Positions 17,854-25,371 of a stretch of 64,000 nucleotides of DNA are shown here, in pieces. Position 1 is the first letter of the stretch. Every line of letters starts with the position of its first letter. Both the position numbers and the translations under genes were made by a program. Origin of the DNA: an uncultured Eubacteriales bacterium (GTDB lineage: Bacteria > Bacillota > Clostridia > Oscillospirales > QAKW01); the NCBI GenBank assembly GCA_902492505.1, contig CABULU010000003.1, forward strand, positions 4,290 through 68,289, written 5' to 3'. The notes beneath the pieces were generated by a model. The model searched no databases and was not told the DNA's origin. It was given only the letters and a program-made list of their open reading frames with translations.

Positions 17854-19087
17854 GTTTTTCGTCCTGCTTTCTTTTTCTGTATTCAAGCGGAGTACAGCCA
17901 TATTCTCTGTAAAACGCTTTTCGCATAAAGCTTTCGTTATTATATCCGGTGCGCGCTATCAGTTCAGAGACGCAAAGCTCCGTCTCCTTTAGCAAAGCGG
18001 CAAGCGTGCGGCAGCGCGCGCTGAGCAAAAGCTCAGAAAAGGATGCGCCAATATTGTTTTTAAGCCATCTGCCAGTATAAGACGGGCAATATCCAAGCTG
18101 CGCGGCAAGCCCTCCAAGCGTAGCGTCACTCAAATGGTTTTCAAAATACGCTTTAACCGTTCGTTTTTTCTGTTCTATATCGGAACACGCGCAGAGTTGC
18201 ATCGTTTCAAGGCTTTCCTTTACTTCCTCCATGGTCGGCACAGACGGAGCAGCGCCCTTTCTCGACACCGCTATTGCCGCGGCGCATGACGCAAGGCGCA
18301 GTGATTTTTCCACCGACTTGCCACTGAAAATACCGGCTGCAAAGTAACCTGTAAAAGTATCGCCCGCCGCAGTGGTGTCTACCGCTTTTACGCAAAATGC
18401 ATTTTGTTTTATACGCGTCTGTCCGTCAAAATAAATACTTCCGTTTTTACCCAATGTAAGAATTACACGCGTATTAGGATAATTCATGCGTGACCAAATT
18501 AAAAATTCCTCAGGCTCGGAAAGCCCTGAAAAGCCCTCCGCCTCTATCTCGTTTAAAATCAGATAAGATACCTGATTTAAGTCTATATTTCTGAGAGTCT
18601 GCTGAAACGGCGACGGATTAAATATAATACGCATACCCGCTGCATACGCCATTTCTATCAGATAAGGAAGCTCACTTATCTCATTTTGAATCAGCAAAAA
18701 ATCACCCGCTGAAAAATCATTCAGCACCTCATCAATATAATCACGTGTAACGGCATAGTTTGCACCGCTGTACAGCAGTATGCTGTTTTCGCCGTGCGCG
18801 TCAACCTGAATAACCGCCTGACCTGTCCTATTCTCTACGGTTTTCAGATATTTCAGATTGACGCCGCTGTCCCGCAGGAGTTTGCGCAGCATTTGCCCGT
18901 CCTCTCCGATGCAGCCGGCATGAAAAACCTCCGCGCCCGCTCTTGCAAGCGCTATTGACTGATTAAGACCCTTTCCTCCGGCAAAATGCTCCAGCCTGAG
19001 GGCAGCCGCTGTCTCACCCGGACGCACGATACTCTCAACCGAATAAACATAATCAATATTGCAGGAACCGAAATTAAGAATTTTCAT
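17843..19087 (-). CDS. PfkB-family sugar kinase (ribokinase-like) fused to an AraC-type HTH domain
   Basis: 414 residues in one uninterrupted frame. Residues 1 to about 295 are a ribokinase-like PfkB kinase: N-terminal GGKGLNQSIALARAG (sugar-binding di-Gly motif) and the catalytic AAGDTFTGYFAAGI. From about residue 305 to the end is a double helix-turn-helix of the AraC type, including LGGLAAQLGYCPSYTGRWLK and the classical second HTH ending FYREYGCTPLEYRKRK. The natural length of ribokinase is about 300, so the tail is an added domain. A single polypeptide could sense the sugar and regulate its own operon; that is inference. Overlaps and precedes the nucleoside hydrolase gene. Promoter TTGTTT-17-TATAAT upstream. 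Confidence 0.88.
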   Translation of the reverse strand: MKILNFGSCNIDYVYSVESIVRPGETAAALRLEHFAGGKGLNQSIALARAGAEVFHAGCIGEDGQMLRKLLRDSGVNLKYLKTVENRTGQAVIQVDAHGENSILLYSGANYAVTRDYIDEVLNDFSAGDFLLIQNEISELPYLIEMAYAAGMRIIFNPSPFQQTLRNIDLNQVSYLILNEIEAEGFSGLSEPEEFLIWSRMNYPNTRVILTLGKNGSIYFDGQTRIKQNAFCVKAVDTTAAGDTFTGYFAAGIFSGKSVEKSLRLASCAAAIAVSRKGAAPSVPTMEEVKESLETMQLCACSDIEQKKRTVKAYFENHLSDATLGGLAAQLGYCPSYTGRWLKNNIGASFSELLLSARCRTLAALLKETELCVSELIARTGYNNESFMRKAFYREYGCTPLEYRKRKQDEKHDK

Positions 19088-19118
19088 AATATTAACCGCC
19101 TATACCGTTATGATATGG

Positions 19119-19147
19119 ATTATAATACAAACGGCAATACAAAACAA
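19119..19147 (-). promoter_or_regulatory. Promoter of the kinase-AraC/nucleoside hydrolase operon
   Basis: TTGTTT (19147-19142) and TATAAT (19124-19119) on the minus strand with a 17-base spacer, 31 bases before the start codon at 19087. Confidence 0.65.
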
Positions 19148-19213
19148 GACTGTATTGCATACAAAAACAGACCTTTTTACACATATAAACTATTATCTAT
19201 CATGCGGCGATAC

Positions 19214-19242
19214 TTGTCAAACCGACAGTTTTATAGTAAAAT
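19214..19242 (+). promoter_or_regulatory. Promoter of the GNAT gene
   Basis: TTGTCA (19214-19219) and TAAAAT (19237-19242) with a 17-base spacer, 30 bases before the ATG at 19273. Confidence 0.6.
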
Positions 19243-19272
19243 ATGATATATAGTGAGAATTCGGGAGGATTT

Positions 19273-19695
19273 ATGGACATTAAAGTGTTTGACGTACTGC
19301 CGCAGGACGCTAAAGATATACGAATTGCGGTTTTTGTTGACGAGCAGGGATTTCACGACGAATTTGACAGTGACGACAATGCCTCACTGCATCTTGTGGC
19401 ATACATTGAAAACAAAGCCGTGGCAACTGCAAGAGTTTTTTTTGACAAGACACAAAATAGATATATTATAGGAAGAATAGCCGTAATAAAGGAACAGAGA
19501 AAAAACGGACTGGGTGCTAAAATCGTGTATGCCGCAGAAAATATCATCAGAGAAAAAGGCGGACGCATGGCATATATACATGCTCAGCAACGCGCTGTCG
19601 GCTTTTATCGAAAAATCGGCTATACTGCTTTTGGCGATACGGAATCTGAACAAGGTTATCCGCATACATGGATGAAAAAAATATTTAAACCGTAA
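19273..19695 (+). CDS. GNAT family N-acetyltransferase
   Basis: 140 residues from the ATG at 19273, preceded by GGGAGG; an upstream in-frame ATG at 19243 overlaps the promoter and is rejected. The pattern RIAVFVDEQGFHDEFDSDD, ATARVFFD and acetyl-CoA site RIAVIKEQRKNGLGAKIV identify the GNAT fold, of the ElaA/YjcF-like branch. Substrate unknown. Monocistronic, ending at a shared strong terminator with mazF. Confidence 0.92.
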   Translation: MDIKVFDVLPQDAKDIRIAVFVDEQGFHDEFDSDDNASLHLVAYIENKAVATARVFFDKTQNRYIIGRIAVIKEQRKNGLGAKIVYAAENIIREKGGRMAYIHAQQRAVGFYRKIGYTAFGDTESEQGYPHTWMKKIFKP

Positions 19696-19715
19696 GAGAC
19701 GCAGCTCATAAGATA

Positions 19716-19752
19716 TAAAAATCCCCGGCTGAAAAAACAGCCGGGGATTTTT
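19716..19752. terminator. Bidirectional terminator between the GNAT gene and mazF
   Basis: AATCCCCGGCTG / CAGCCGGGGATT stem with 6-base loop, flanked by A-run and T-run; serves both converging genes. Confidence 0.9.
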
Positions 19753-19768
19753 ATCGGAATAAGTAACT

Positions 19769-20104
19769 TTAAAGTCCGAAGCTTACGGAAATTGCTTTGT
19801 TAACCATATCCATTGTTTGATTATCTATATGTCCCATTTTTTCTCTGAGCCGTGCTTTATCTATCGTGCGCACCTGTTCAAGCAGGATTACCGATTCCTT
19901 TGAAAGGCCGTAGCGCTCGTTAAGTTCTATATGGGTAGGTAGCTTTGATTTATTCACCTGACTCGTAATTGCGGCGGCAATAACCGTCGGGCTGTATCGG
20001 TTGCCGACATCGTTCTGAACAATCAACACGGGACGCAGTCCGCCCTGTTCGCTGCCCACAACAGGCGACAGATCGGCATAGTAAATATCGCCTCTTTTTA
20101 TCAT
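19769..20104 (-). CDS. mazF: MazF/PemK family endoribonuclease toxin
   Basis: 111 residues, closely matching the EndoA/NdoA type: [39 protein letters not shown] and [18 protein letters not shown]. Family members cut mRNA at short sequence motifs and are normally neutralised by an antitoxin encoded just upstream. Here the 219 bases before it contain a tRNA terminator and no plausible antitoxin reading frame. Transcription probably starts in this spacer; a 14-base palindrome (20135-20148) lies about 30 bases before the start codon. Confidence 0.94.
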   Translation of the reverse strand: MIKRGDIYYADLSPVVGSEQGGLRPVLIVQNDVGNRYSPTVIAAAITSQVNKSKLPTHIELNERYGLSKESVILLEQVRTIDKARLREKMGHIDNQTMDMVNKAISVSFGL

Positions 20105-20134
20105 TTTTAATTTTCACACTCCGTAAAAAATATT

Positions 20135-20148
20135 TAAAACATGTTTTA
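20135..20148. repeat. Palindrome upstream of mazF
   Basis: Perfect 14-base palindrome TAAAACATGTTTTA in the mazF leader or promoter region. Could be an operator; AT-rich palindromes also arise by chance. Confidence 0.35.
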
Positions 20149-20240
20149 CAATAGTTATTATTTCCAACAAACACTTTGTTTAATCACTATCATTCTATAT
20201 TCAAAATATTTTTTCGGTCACAAATTAGCAAATATGCCCT

Positions 20241-20280
20241 AAAACAAAAACGGACAACCGAAGTTGTCCGCTTTTGTTTT
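20241..20280 (-). terminator. Terminator of tRNA-Gly
   Basis: Very strong hairpin with 18-base arms (AAAACAAAAACGGACAAC and its near complement) and a four-base loop reading TTCG on the minus strand, followed by a T-rich tail. Confidence 0.92.
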
Positions 20281-20323
20281 AGTGGGATAATAATAACCAG
20301 CGTGGCTTCTTAGCCTCGCCTGT

Positions 20324-20399
20324 TGGAGCGGGTGACGAGGCTCGAACTCGCTACCTCAACCTTGGCAAGGTTGCGCTCTACCAGATGAGCTACACCCGC
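20324..20399 (-). tRNA. tRNA-Gly (anticodon GCC)
   Basis: 76 bases including an encoded CCA end. The acceptor arm GCGGGTG pairs with the 3' CACCCGC segment, the anticodon loop is TTGCCAA within the CAACC/GGTTG stem, and the T-loop reads GTTCGAGCC. The anticodon GCC reads GGC and GGU glycine codons. Flanked by its own promoter and terminator, so a single-gene unit. Confidence 0.97.
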
Positions 20400-20424
20400 A
20401 TGTCCGTTTTGTGAATGCCATATA

Positions 20425-20453
20425 ATAATAACAAACGGTAAAACATTTGTCAA
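20425..20453 (-). promoter_or_regulatory. tRNA-Gly promoter
   Basis: TTGACA (20453-20448) and TATTAT (20430-20425) on the minus strand with a 17-base spacer, about 26 bases before the mature tRNA. Confidence 0.75.
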
Positions 20454-20481
20454 TACTTTTTTAAAAGTTTTTTCATAAAAA

Positions 20482-20507
20482 CGCCGGGGATATAATCTTC
20501 CCCGGCG
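20482..20507 (-). terminator. Terminator of the 545-residue membrane protein gene
   Basis: CGCCGGGGA / TCCCCGGCG stem with 8-base loop and a TTTTT tail on the minus strand, 49 bases after the stop codon. Confidence 0.9.
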
Positions 20508-20555
20508 AAATAAAAATAAGCAACAGATAAATAAGCCTTAAACAATTTCTTTTTC

Positions 20556-22193
20556 TCAGGCACGCAGAATTTCAAGAGCAGGTATTACCGACAACTCGCT
20601 TTCGTTATAACGTACTGTGACGTTGTCACCCACATTATATGTCACAATCTCACTGTTTGAAGAGACGCTTGCAGTAAAATACTTATCAGAGCCCGCAAGC
20701 CTGAAATAATAGTAGGAATTTCCGTCTATAACCGCCGTTCTTATATCCTCTATGACTGCGGTCAGTTCCACAGCCCCGGAGGTATCCTCTGTCGTTATAC
20801 CCTCACTGCGTATCAGCTTGATATAATTTTCCTCACACTCTCGCAGCGTCTGTCCTGTCGCCACAATCTGGTACTGACGTACATTTACCATGGCGTACAT
20901 CTTTACAAGTCCCGCATTATCCTTCAACGCGACAAAATATGTCGGCTCGTTTCCGACATTGAGCAGCAGCGGAAATGTGGATTCGTAACGCAGGTTCTGT
21001 ACCTCTCCCTCAGCCGAGCGCATTGCAGAAAATTCGTCAGCGCCCGCTATTTCATAAAACTTTGTTTCTTTTGTCCTCTGATTTGTAAGAACAAAACCGA
21101 TATTGGACTGGTCGGCGGCAACAGAAGTAACGCCCGTATACATATACACATCGTCATCCAGTGCCACATAGTTATAGCCGTCGGTCGTCTTGCGGCAGTC
21201 TTTCTGACCGAAAACAGAGTTCCAATAACCGTGGCGCAATGTGCCGTAATAGTCAAACTGCTCTATTATAAGATCGGCGTTATAAACACGGTCAATCCAG
21301 GTGGGTACCTCGCTGACCGGATAGTATTGACTGGAACCGTCAATAGCATTGACAAGCACTACTCCGCCGATATCGCGTCCTCCGTATAAGCCGATTCTGT
21401 ACTCCACTCTTGGACACACCCAATAGGGAACACCGCTGTCATCCACCTCAAAGGTCGGCTCCTCAAAAATATATGTCGGATAACTAAACCGCAGATGCCT
21501 GTATAGGTTGCGCTGAAAATGCTCGGCTGTCGAATATTTCATATTGTCGCACCCGATATCCGAAAAGCGAACAAGCGACACATCCTGACTTACCATGTTA
21601 ATCATTATATATCCGGGGATACCGTCCTTAACATTGTTAAACCACTTAAACACATCGACATATTCCAGAGGAGTAACGCGCACGGGCGTGCCGTTGTAGT
21701 TTATCTGAGTGTAGTAATACTCCATGACGGAAAACTGGCTCACCATGTCGGACAGCTCTCCGAGCTTTTTATCACCAAGACGAATGGCGCTGGCGCTGTC
21801 CAGCGTGGGGATCTGATTATAGGATATAGCGTCGACATCCTCCTGAAAATCGCCTGTTTCAACCGTCAAAAGCTCCCTGTATCTGCCCGCATTAAAAATT
21901 ACAGCGCCTGTAAGCGAGCCGATAATATATATTGCCGCGGCGCATGCAGCAACTATAACCGGAATCCTGAGCATTTTCAGCATCGGCTTTACCTCATGAG
22001 GCATAATAACTCCGCTGCCACGCTTTGACGCTATCAAAAATACGACATAATATATCGACACCAGCACTACAATATCCAAAAGCAGAGTCGGATTATGGAT
22101 AGAAATAGCCGGAAGCGTGAAATAAAAACCTACTGCGGCTACAACAAGTGTGACTGCCGCCGCTATCAAATGGCTTTTTGCTTTACTTTTCAT
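20556..22193 (-). CDS. Membrane-anchored protein of unknown function (545 aa)
   Basis: I do not recognise the family. Three hydrophobic helices lie near the N-terminus (about residues 10-30, 37-55 and 76-98), followed by some 440 residues that should be outside the membrane. The external part is rich in aromatic residues and beta strands, with motifs such as SYPTYIFEEPTFEVDDSGVP and PYWVCPRVEYRIGLYGG, and a C-terminal OB-like strand region (SYYYFRLAGSDKYFTASV). Length and tone suggest a conserved clostridial surface or transport-linked protein. It is cotranscribed at most with thiI (11-base gap after thiI), although no link with thiouridine synthesis is apparent. Confidence 0.75.
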   Translation of the reverse strand: MKSKAKSHLIAAAVTLVVAAVGFYFTLPAISIHNPTLLLDIVVLVSIYYVVFLIASKRGSGVIMPHEVKPMLKMLRIPVIVAACAAAIYIIGSLTGAVIFNAGRYRELLTVETGDFQEDVDAISYNQIPTLDSASAIRLGDKKLGELSDMVSQFSVMEYYYTQINYNGTPVRVTPLEYVDVFKWFNNVKDGIPGYIMINMVSQDVSLVRFSDIGCDNMKYSTAEHFQRNLYRHLRFSYPTYIFEEPTFEVDDSGVPYWVCPRVEYRIGLYGGRDIGGVVLVNAIDGSSQYYPVSEVPTWIDRVYNADLIIEQFDYYGTLRHGYWNSVFGQKDCRKTTDGYNYVALDDDVYMYTGVTSVAADQSNIGFVLTNQRTKETKFYEIAGADEFSAMRSAEGEVQNLRYESTFPLLLNVGNEPTYFVALKDNAGLVKMYAMVNVRQYQIVATGQTLRECEENYIKLIRSEGITTEDTSGAVELTAVIEDIRTAVIDGNSYYYFRLAGSDKYFTASVSSNSEIVTYNVGDNVTVRYNESELSVIPALEILRA

Positions 22194-22204
22194 ATTTTAC
22201 TCCT

Positions 22205-23374
22205 TTAATCTATTTTCACGGCGGTCATACTTTTGACCGCATTTTCAACAAGTGAGGGAATATCAAGCTTTTTCTCCTCTTCAAGTATCTCGGACAGCAC
22301 GGGTCTTGTTTTGGGATGACGCGGAGTAAACACCGTGCAGCAGTCCTCATACGGCAAAATCGACGTTTCAAACGTATCGATTTTACGCGACACAGCCACT
22401 ATTTCATCCTTATCCATACCAATAAGAGGGCGAAGAACTATATGCCGCGAAAGCTCATCGGTAACACTCAAAGCGCCCAGCGTCTGGCTTGCGACCTGAC
22501 CGAGACTCTCTCCGGTAATCAGCGCGCCCGCGCCTGACATATCCGCCGCAGCGTCAGCCAGCCGTATCATAAACCTGCGCATTATTACGGTAAACAAATC
22601 CTCTCGGCAGTTTTTCTTAATCTGCTCCTGAATTTCGGTAAAGTGGACAAGGTATAATTCCATATCGGGACAATAACAGGATAGCTGTAAGGCAAGGTTT
22701 AAAACCTTCTGCTTTGCAAGCTCACCTGTATACGGCGGGCTGAAAAAGTGAACGGCGGACAGCGAAAGCCCACGCTTTGCCATCATATAGCCCGCAACGG
22801 GACTGTCAATACCGCCGGACAATAAAAGACACGCTTTTCCACTGCTGCCATAGGGCATGCCGCCCGCGCCCGGTATATTTTCACAGTGAACATACGCTGC
22901 AAGATCACGCACCTCAACTGTCACCACTACGTCGGGATTATGCACGTCTACTGAAATTCCGTCTGTATTTTCAAGAAGATACGCGCCCACCTCGGCGCAA
23001 ATCTGCGGTGAATTGAAAGCAAACCGCTTGTCGGAGCGCTTTGATTCAACCTTAAAGGTACGTTTTGTTTTCAGTGCGTCTTTTGAATATTCAAGTGCGG
23101 TTTTCCTTATATCAGCCATGTCCTTTTGGCAGACGGCGGCACGGCAAAGCGCCGCAATTCCAAACACGCGGCGCACATGCGAAAGCGCAGAGGCTATATC
23201 GTCTATACCGCCCGCTTTATCAATATATATTGTCGACTGCATAATTGAAACATCAAACTCGCCGAGCGGCCGCAAAGCACGCTTAATATTCTTGATAAGA
23301 GTTTTTTCAAAGCTGATTCTGTTAAGTCCCTTCAGCACAAGTTCTCCGCATTTTGCCAGAATTATTTCTTTCAT
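22205..23374 (-). CDS. thiI: tRNA 4-thiouridine synthase ThiI
   Basis: 389 residues. NFLD/THUMP RNA-binding region at the N-terminus (to about residue 165), then the PP-loop ATPase SGGIDSPVAGYMMAKRG. The length matches the short Firmicute form without the C-terminal rhodanese domain, which depends on a dedicated cysteine desulfurase. It adenylates U8 of tRNA and inserts sulfur; it may also serve thiazole synthesis. The cysteine desulfurase gene is directly upstream, as for nifZ-thiI in Bacillus. It has its own consensus promoter containing a palindrome. Confidence 0.95.
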   Translation of the reverse strand: MKEIILAKCGELVLKGLNRISFEKTLIKNIKRALRPLGEFDVSIMQSTIYIDKAGGIDDIASALSHVRRVFGIAALCRAAVCQKDMADIRKTALEYSKDALKTKRTFKVESKRSDKRFAFNSPQICAEVGAYLLENTDGISVDVHNPDVVVTVEVRDLAAYVHCENIPGAGGMPYGSSGKACLLLSGGIDSPVAGYMMAKRGLSLSAVHFFSPPYTGELAKQKVLNLALQLSCYCPDMELYLVHFTEIQEQIKKNCREDLFTVIMRRFMIRLADAAADMSGAGALITGESLGQVASQTLGALSVTDELSRHIVLRPLIGMDKDEIVAVSRKIDTFETSILPYEDCCTVFTPRHPKTRPVLSEILEEEKKLDIPSLVENAVKSMTAVKID

Positions 23375-23404
23375 ATTATATCCTTTGTTGTTATTATGTA
23401 TGCT

Positions 23405-23433
23405 ATTGTATCACACGCATGATACAATGTCAA
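23405..23433 (-). promoter_or_regulatory. thiI promoter with embedded palindromic operator
   Basis: On the minus strand TTGACA (23433-23428) directly follows the iscS stop codon and TACAAT (23410-23405) follows after exactly 17 bases. A perfect inverted repeat, ATTGTATCA / TGATACAAT (23405-23413 and 23420-23428, 6-base gap), covers the whole spacer and the -10 element, as expected for a repressor site. Confidence 0.7.
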
Positions 23434-24549
23434 CTATTTATAGCAACGAATAAGATTCTGCGGTATTTGTGTGCACACCTTGAAAAACTCGTCAATTTCA
23501 GCAATGGTATTTTCAAAATCAAAGCTTATGCGCAGCGAGCAGTCGGCAGTGCGCTTATCGGCGCCCAATGCTTCGAGCGCACGCGATTTTTTCTTTGAAT
23601 GAGAAGAACAGGCAGAGCCCTGCGAGGTATATATACCAAACTCTTCAAGATAATGAAGTACGTTTTCGCCGAGATAGCCGTCAAACGTAATATTGATAAT
23701 ATGAGGCGAGTGCTCTCCAAAGGTATTGACCCGAATAAAATCAAACTCACGGGCACGCATGACAAAATGTCCGTAAAGATTTTTCAGATGCTGCGCATCC
23801 TTATTCCCCAGCTCGTGCAAAGCTGCGGCAAAGCCGGCACATGCAGGAGAATTGTAAGTTCCTGGCACAAGAGAATTTTCCTGCTCGCCGCCGTAGGTCA
23901 GCGGACTTACTCGCACACCGCGCCGTACATAAAGCGCGCCGACTCCTTTGGGTCCGTTGATTTTATGGGCGGAAACTGTCAGCATATCACAGCCAAGACC
24001 GCATACATCAACGGGAAGCTTACCCAAAGCCTGCACTGCATCGATATGCAAAAGTGCGGGTGCGCCGCTGCTCTCAATCAGACCCGCAAGCTTTTCTACC
24101 GGCAGAATAAGACCCGTTTCGTTATTTACATACATACAGGATACAAGTATTGTCTTGTCATTGATATTTTTTTCAAAATCACCGTTTAACGGATTGCAGA
24201 GCACCACCTCAAAGCCCGCGTTTTCATACGTCTTTACGCACGCCGAAACGCTTGGATGTTCAACAGAGGATATGACTATACGGTTGCCACGGCGCTTTTG
24301 CATTTCCACCGCGGTTTTTACAGCAAGATTGTTGCCGAACGTGCCTCCGGGCGTCAAGAGTATTTCAGATGCGTTGCAGCCGAGCTGTAAAGCAAGAGCC
24401 GCACGGCAGCCGTCAATGTCGCCCTTTGCAGACACACCCTCCCGGTGAAGCGATGAGGCGTTTGCATACCGCCGTTCCATCGCTTCGGTAACGGCGGCAA
24501 TACATGCGCGGCTCGGTTTGGTAGTGGCGCTGTTGTCAAAATATATCAT
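23434..24549 (-). CDS. Cysteine desulfurase (NifS/IscS family)
   Basis: 371 residues, a PLP enzyme that converts cysteine to alanine and delivers persulfide sulfur. The N-terminus MIYFDNSATTKPS, the PLP lysine in TVSAHKINGPKGVGALY, and the active-site cysteine loop GSACSSHSKK are all present. It is directly upstream of thiI, so it most likely serves tRNA 4-thiouridine synthesis like Bacillus NifZ. Divergent from the C26 amidotransferase gene. Confidence 0.95.
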   Translation of the reverse strand: MIYFDNSATTKPSRACIAAVTEAMERRYANASSLHREGVSAKGDIDGCRAALALQLGCNASEILLTPGGTFGNNLAVKTAVEMQKRRGNRIVISSVEHPSVSACVKTYENAGFEVVLCNPLNGDFEKNINDKTILVSCMYVNNETGLILPVEKLAGLIESSGAPALLHIDAVQALGKLPVDVCGLGCDMLTVSAHKINGPKGVGALYVRRGVRVSPLTYGGEQENSLVPGTYNSPACAGFAAALHELGNKDAQHLKNLYGHFVMRAREFDFIRVNTFGEHSPHIINITFDGYLGENVLHYLEEFGIYTSQGSACSSHSKKKSRALEALGADKRTADCSLRISFDFENTIAEIDEFFKVCTQIPQNLIRCYK

Positions 24550-24591
24550 TTTATATCACCTTGAATTTTAGTTTGAAAATAGTAGCTTTTT

Positions 24592-24610
24592 ATGACATAA
24601 TAAGTGTCAT
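24592..24610. repeat. Inverted repeat in the divergent cysteine desulfurase / amidotransferase spacer
   Basis: ATGACA / TGTCAT arms with a 7-base gap in an AT-rich intergenic region between divergent genes. Possible operator; short arms make this tentative. Confidence 0.35.
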
Positions 24611-24673
24611 GGAATAAATAATATATTATTGTATTATATAGCATTATTCCCAAATATTCAAGGAGGAAATGAA

Positions 24674-25324
24674 ATGGCAAAGGCGGCTGTATTCGGGGTT
24701 GTGGAAAACGGTATTTCAAATATCAACAAAAGATATTTTGAACATATTCATCAAAGCGGGATTGACACCTTTGTTCCGTATCCCGACAACACAGACAAAA
24801 CGGCAAGTGACTGCGACTGTCTTGTCGTCTGCGGCGGAGGTGACATGGATCCTGCATTTTACGGACAAAAGCCGTGGAGAGATAATTTGAAATTCAACGC
24901 AGAGCTTGACAAGTACGAACTGGAGTTGATTAACGCATTTATAATGCGAAAAAAACCCGTTTTAGGAATCTGCAAGGGCATGCAAAGCATAAATATCGCG
25001 CTTGGCGGCACGCTTATTCAGGATATTCCGTCTATGCTGAATCTGTATCATTCCAACTGCGGTCCGACCGAGTGTATGCACGAGATAAAAATATCTCCGA
25101 GCTCAAAACTAAAAGAGGCGTTGGGACTGCGTGCGGTGGTTAATTCGTATCATCATCAATGCGTACATCTAACAGGCGGCGGACTTACAGTTGCCGCCGC
25201 ATCGCACGATGGGGTTATAGAAGCCATCGAGGGCATTGAGCTGCCTGTACTGGGCACGCAATGGCACCCTGAACGAATGGCAGGAAACGCGGTGTTTGAC
25301 CACTTTTTCAGCACATACCTGTAA
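24674..25324 (+). CDS. Gamma-glutamyl-gamma-aminobutyrate hydrolase family protein (peptidase C26)
   Basis: 216 residues from the ATG at 24674 with AGGAGG at ideal spacing; an in-frame ATG at 24629 is rejected. Class I glutamine amidotransferase fold with nucleophile Cys in GICKGMQSINIALGG and the His/Glu pair in GTQWHPERM. Relatives hydrolyse gamma-glutamyl compounds such as gamma-glutamyl-GABA (PuuD). No polyamine catabolism genes are adjacent, so the substrate is open. Slightly shorter than the usual 240-250 residues. Confidence 0.9.
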   Translation: MAKAAVFGVVENGISNINKRYFEHIHQSGIDTFVPYPDNTDKTASDCDCLVVCGGGDMDPAFYGQKPWRDNLKFNAELDKYELELINAFIMRKKPVLGICKGMQSINIALGGTLIQDIPSMLNLYHSNCGPTECMHEIKISPSSKLKEALGLRAVVNSYHHQCVHLTGGGLTVAAASHDGVIEAIEGIELPVLGTQWHPERMAGNAVFDHFFSTYL

Positions 25325-25343
25325 AATTTTCAACATAAGTAAA

Positions 25344-25368
25344 ACCCGGCTTGCGAGGCAAGCCGGGT
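25344..25368. terminator. Terminator between the C26 gene and spoIIP
   Basis: ACCCGGCTTGC / GCAAGCCGGGT stem with a 3-base loop and T-rich flank, between converging genes. Confidence 0.88.
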
Positions 25369-25371
25369 ATC

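Noticed and set aside
20105..20323. MazE-like antitoxin gene upstream of mazF
   Set aside because: No open frame of about 70-90 codons with a ribosome site exists here; the space is filled by the tRNA terminator and AT-rich spacer.
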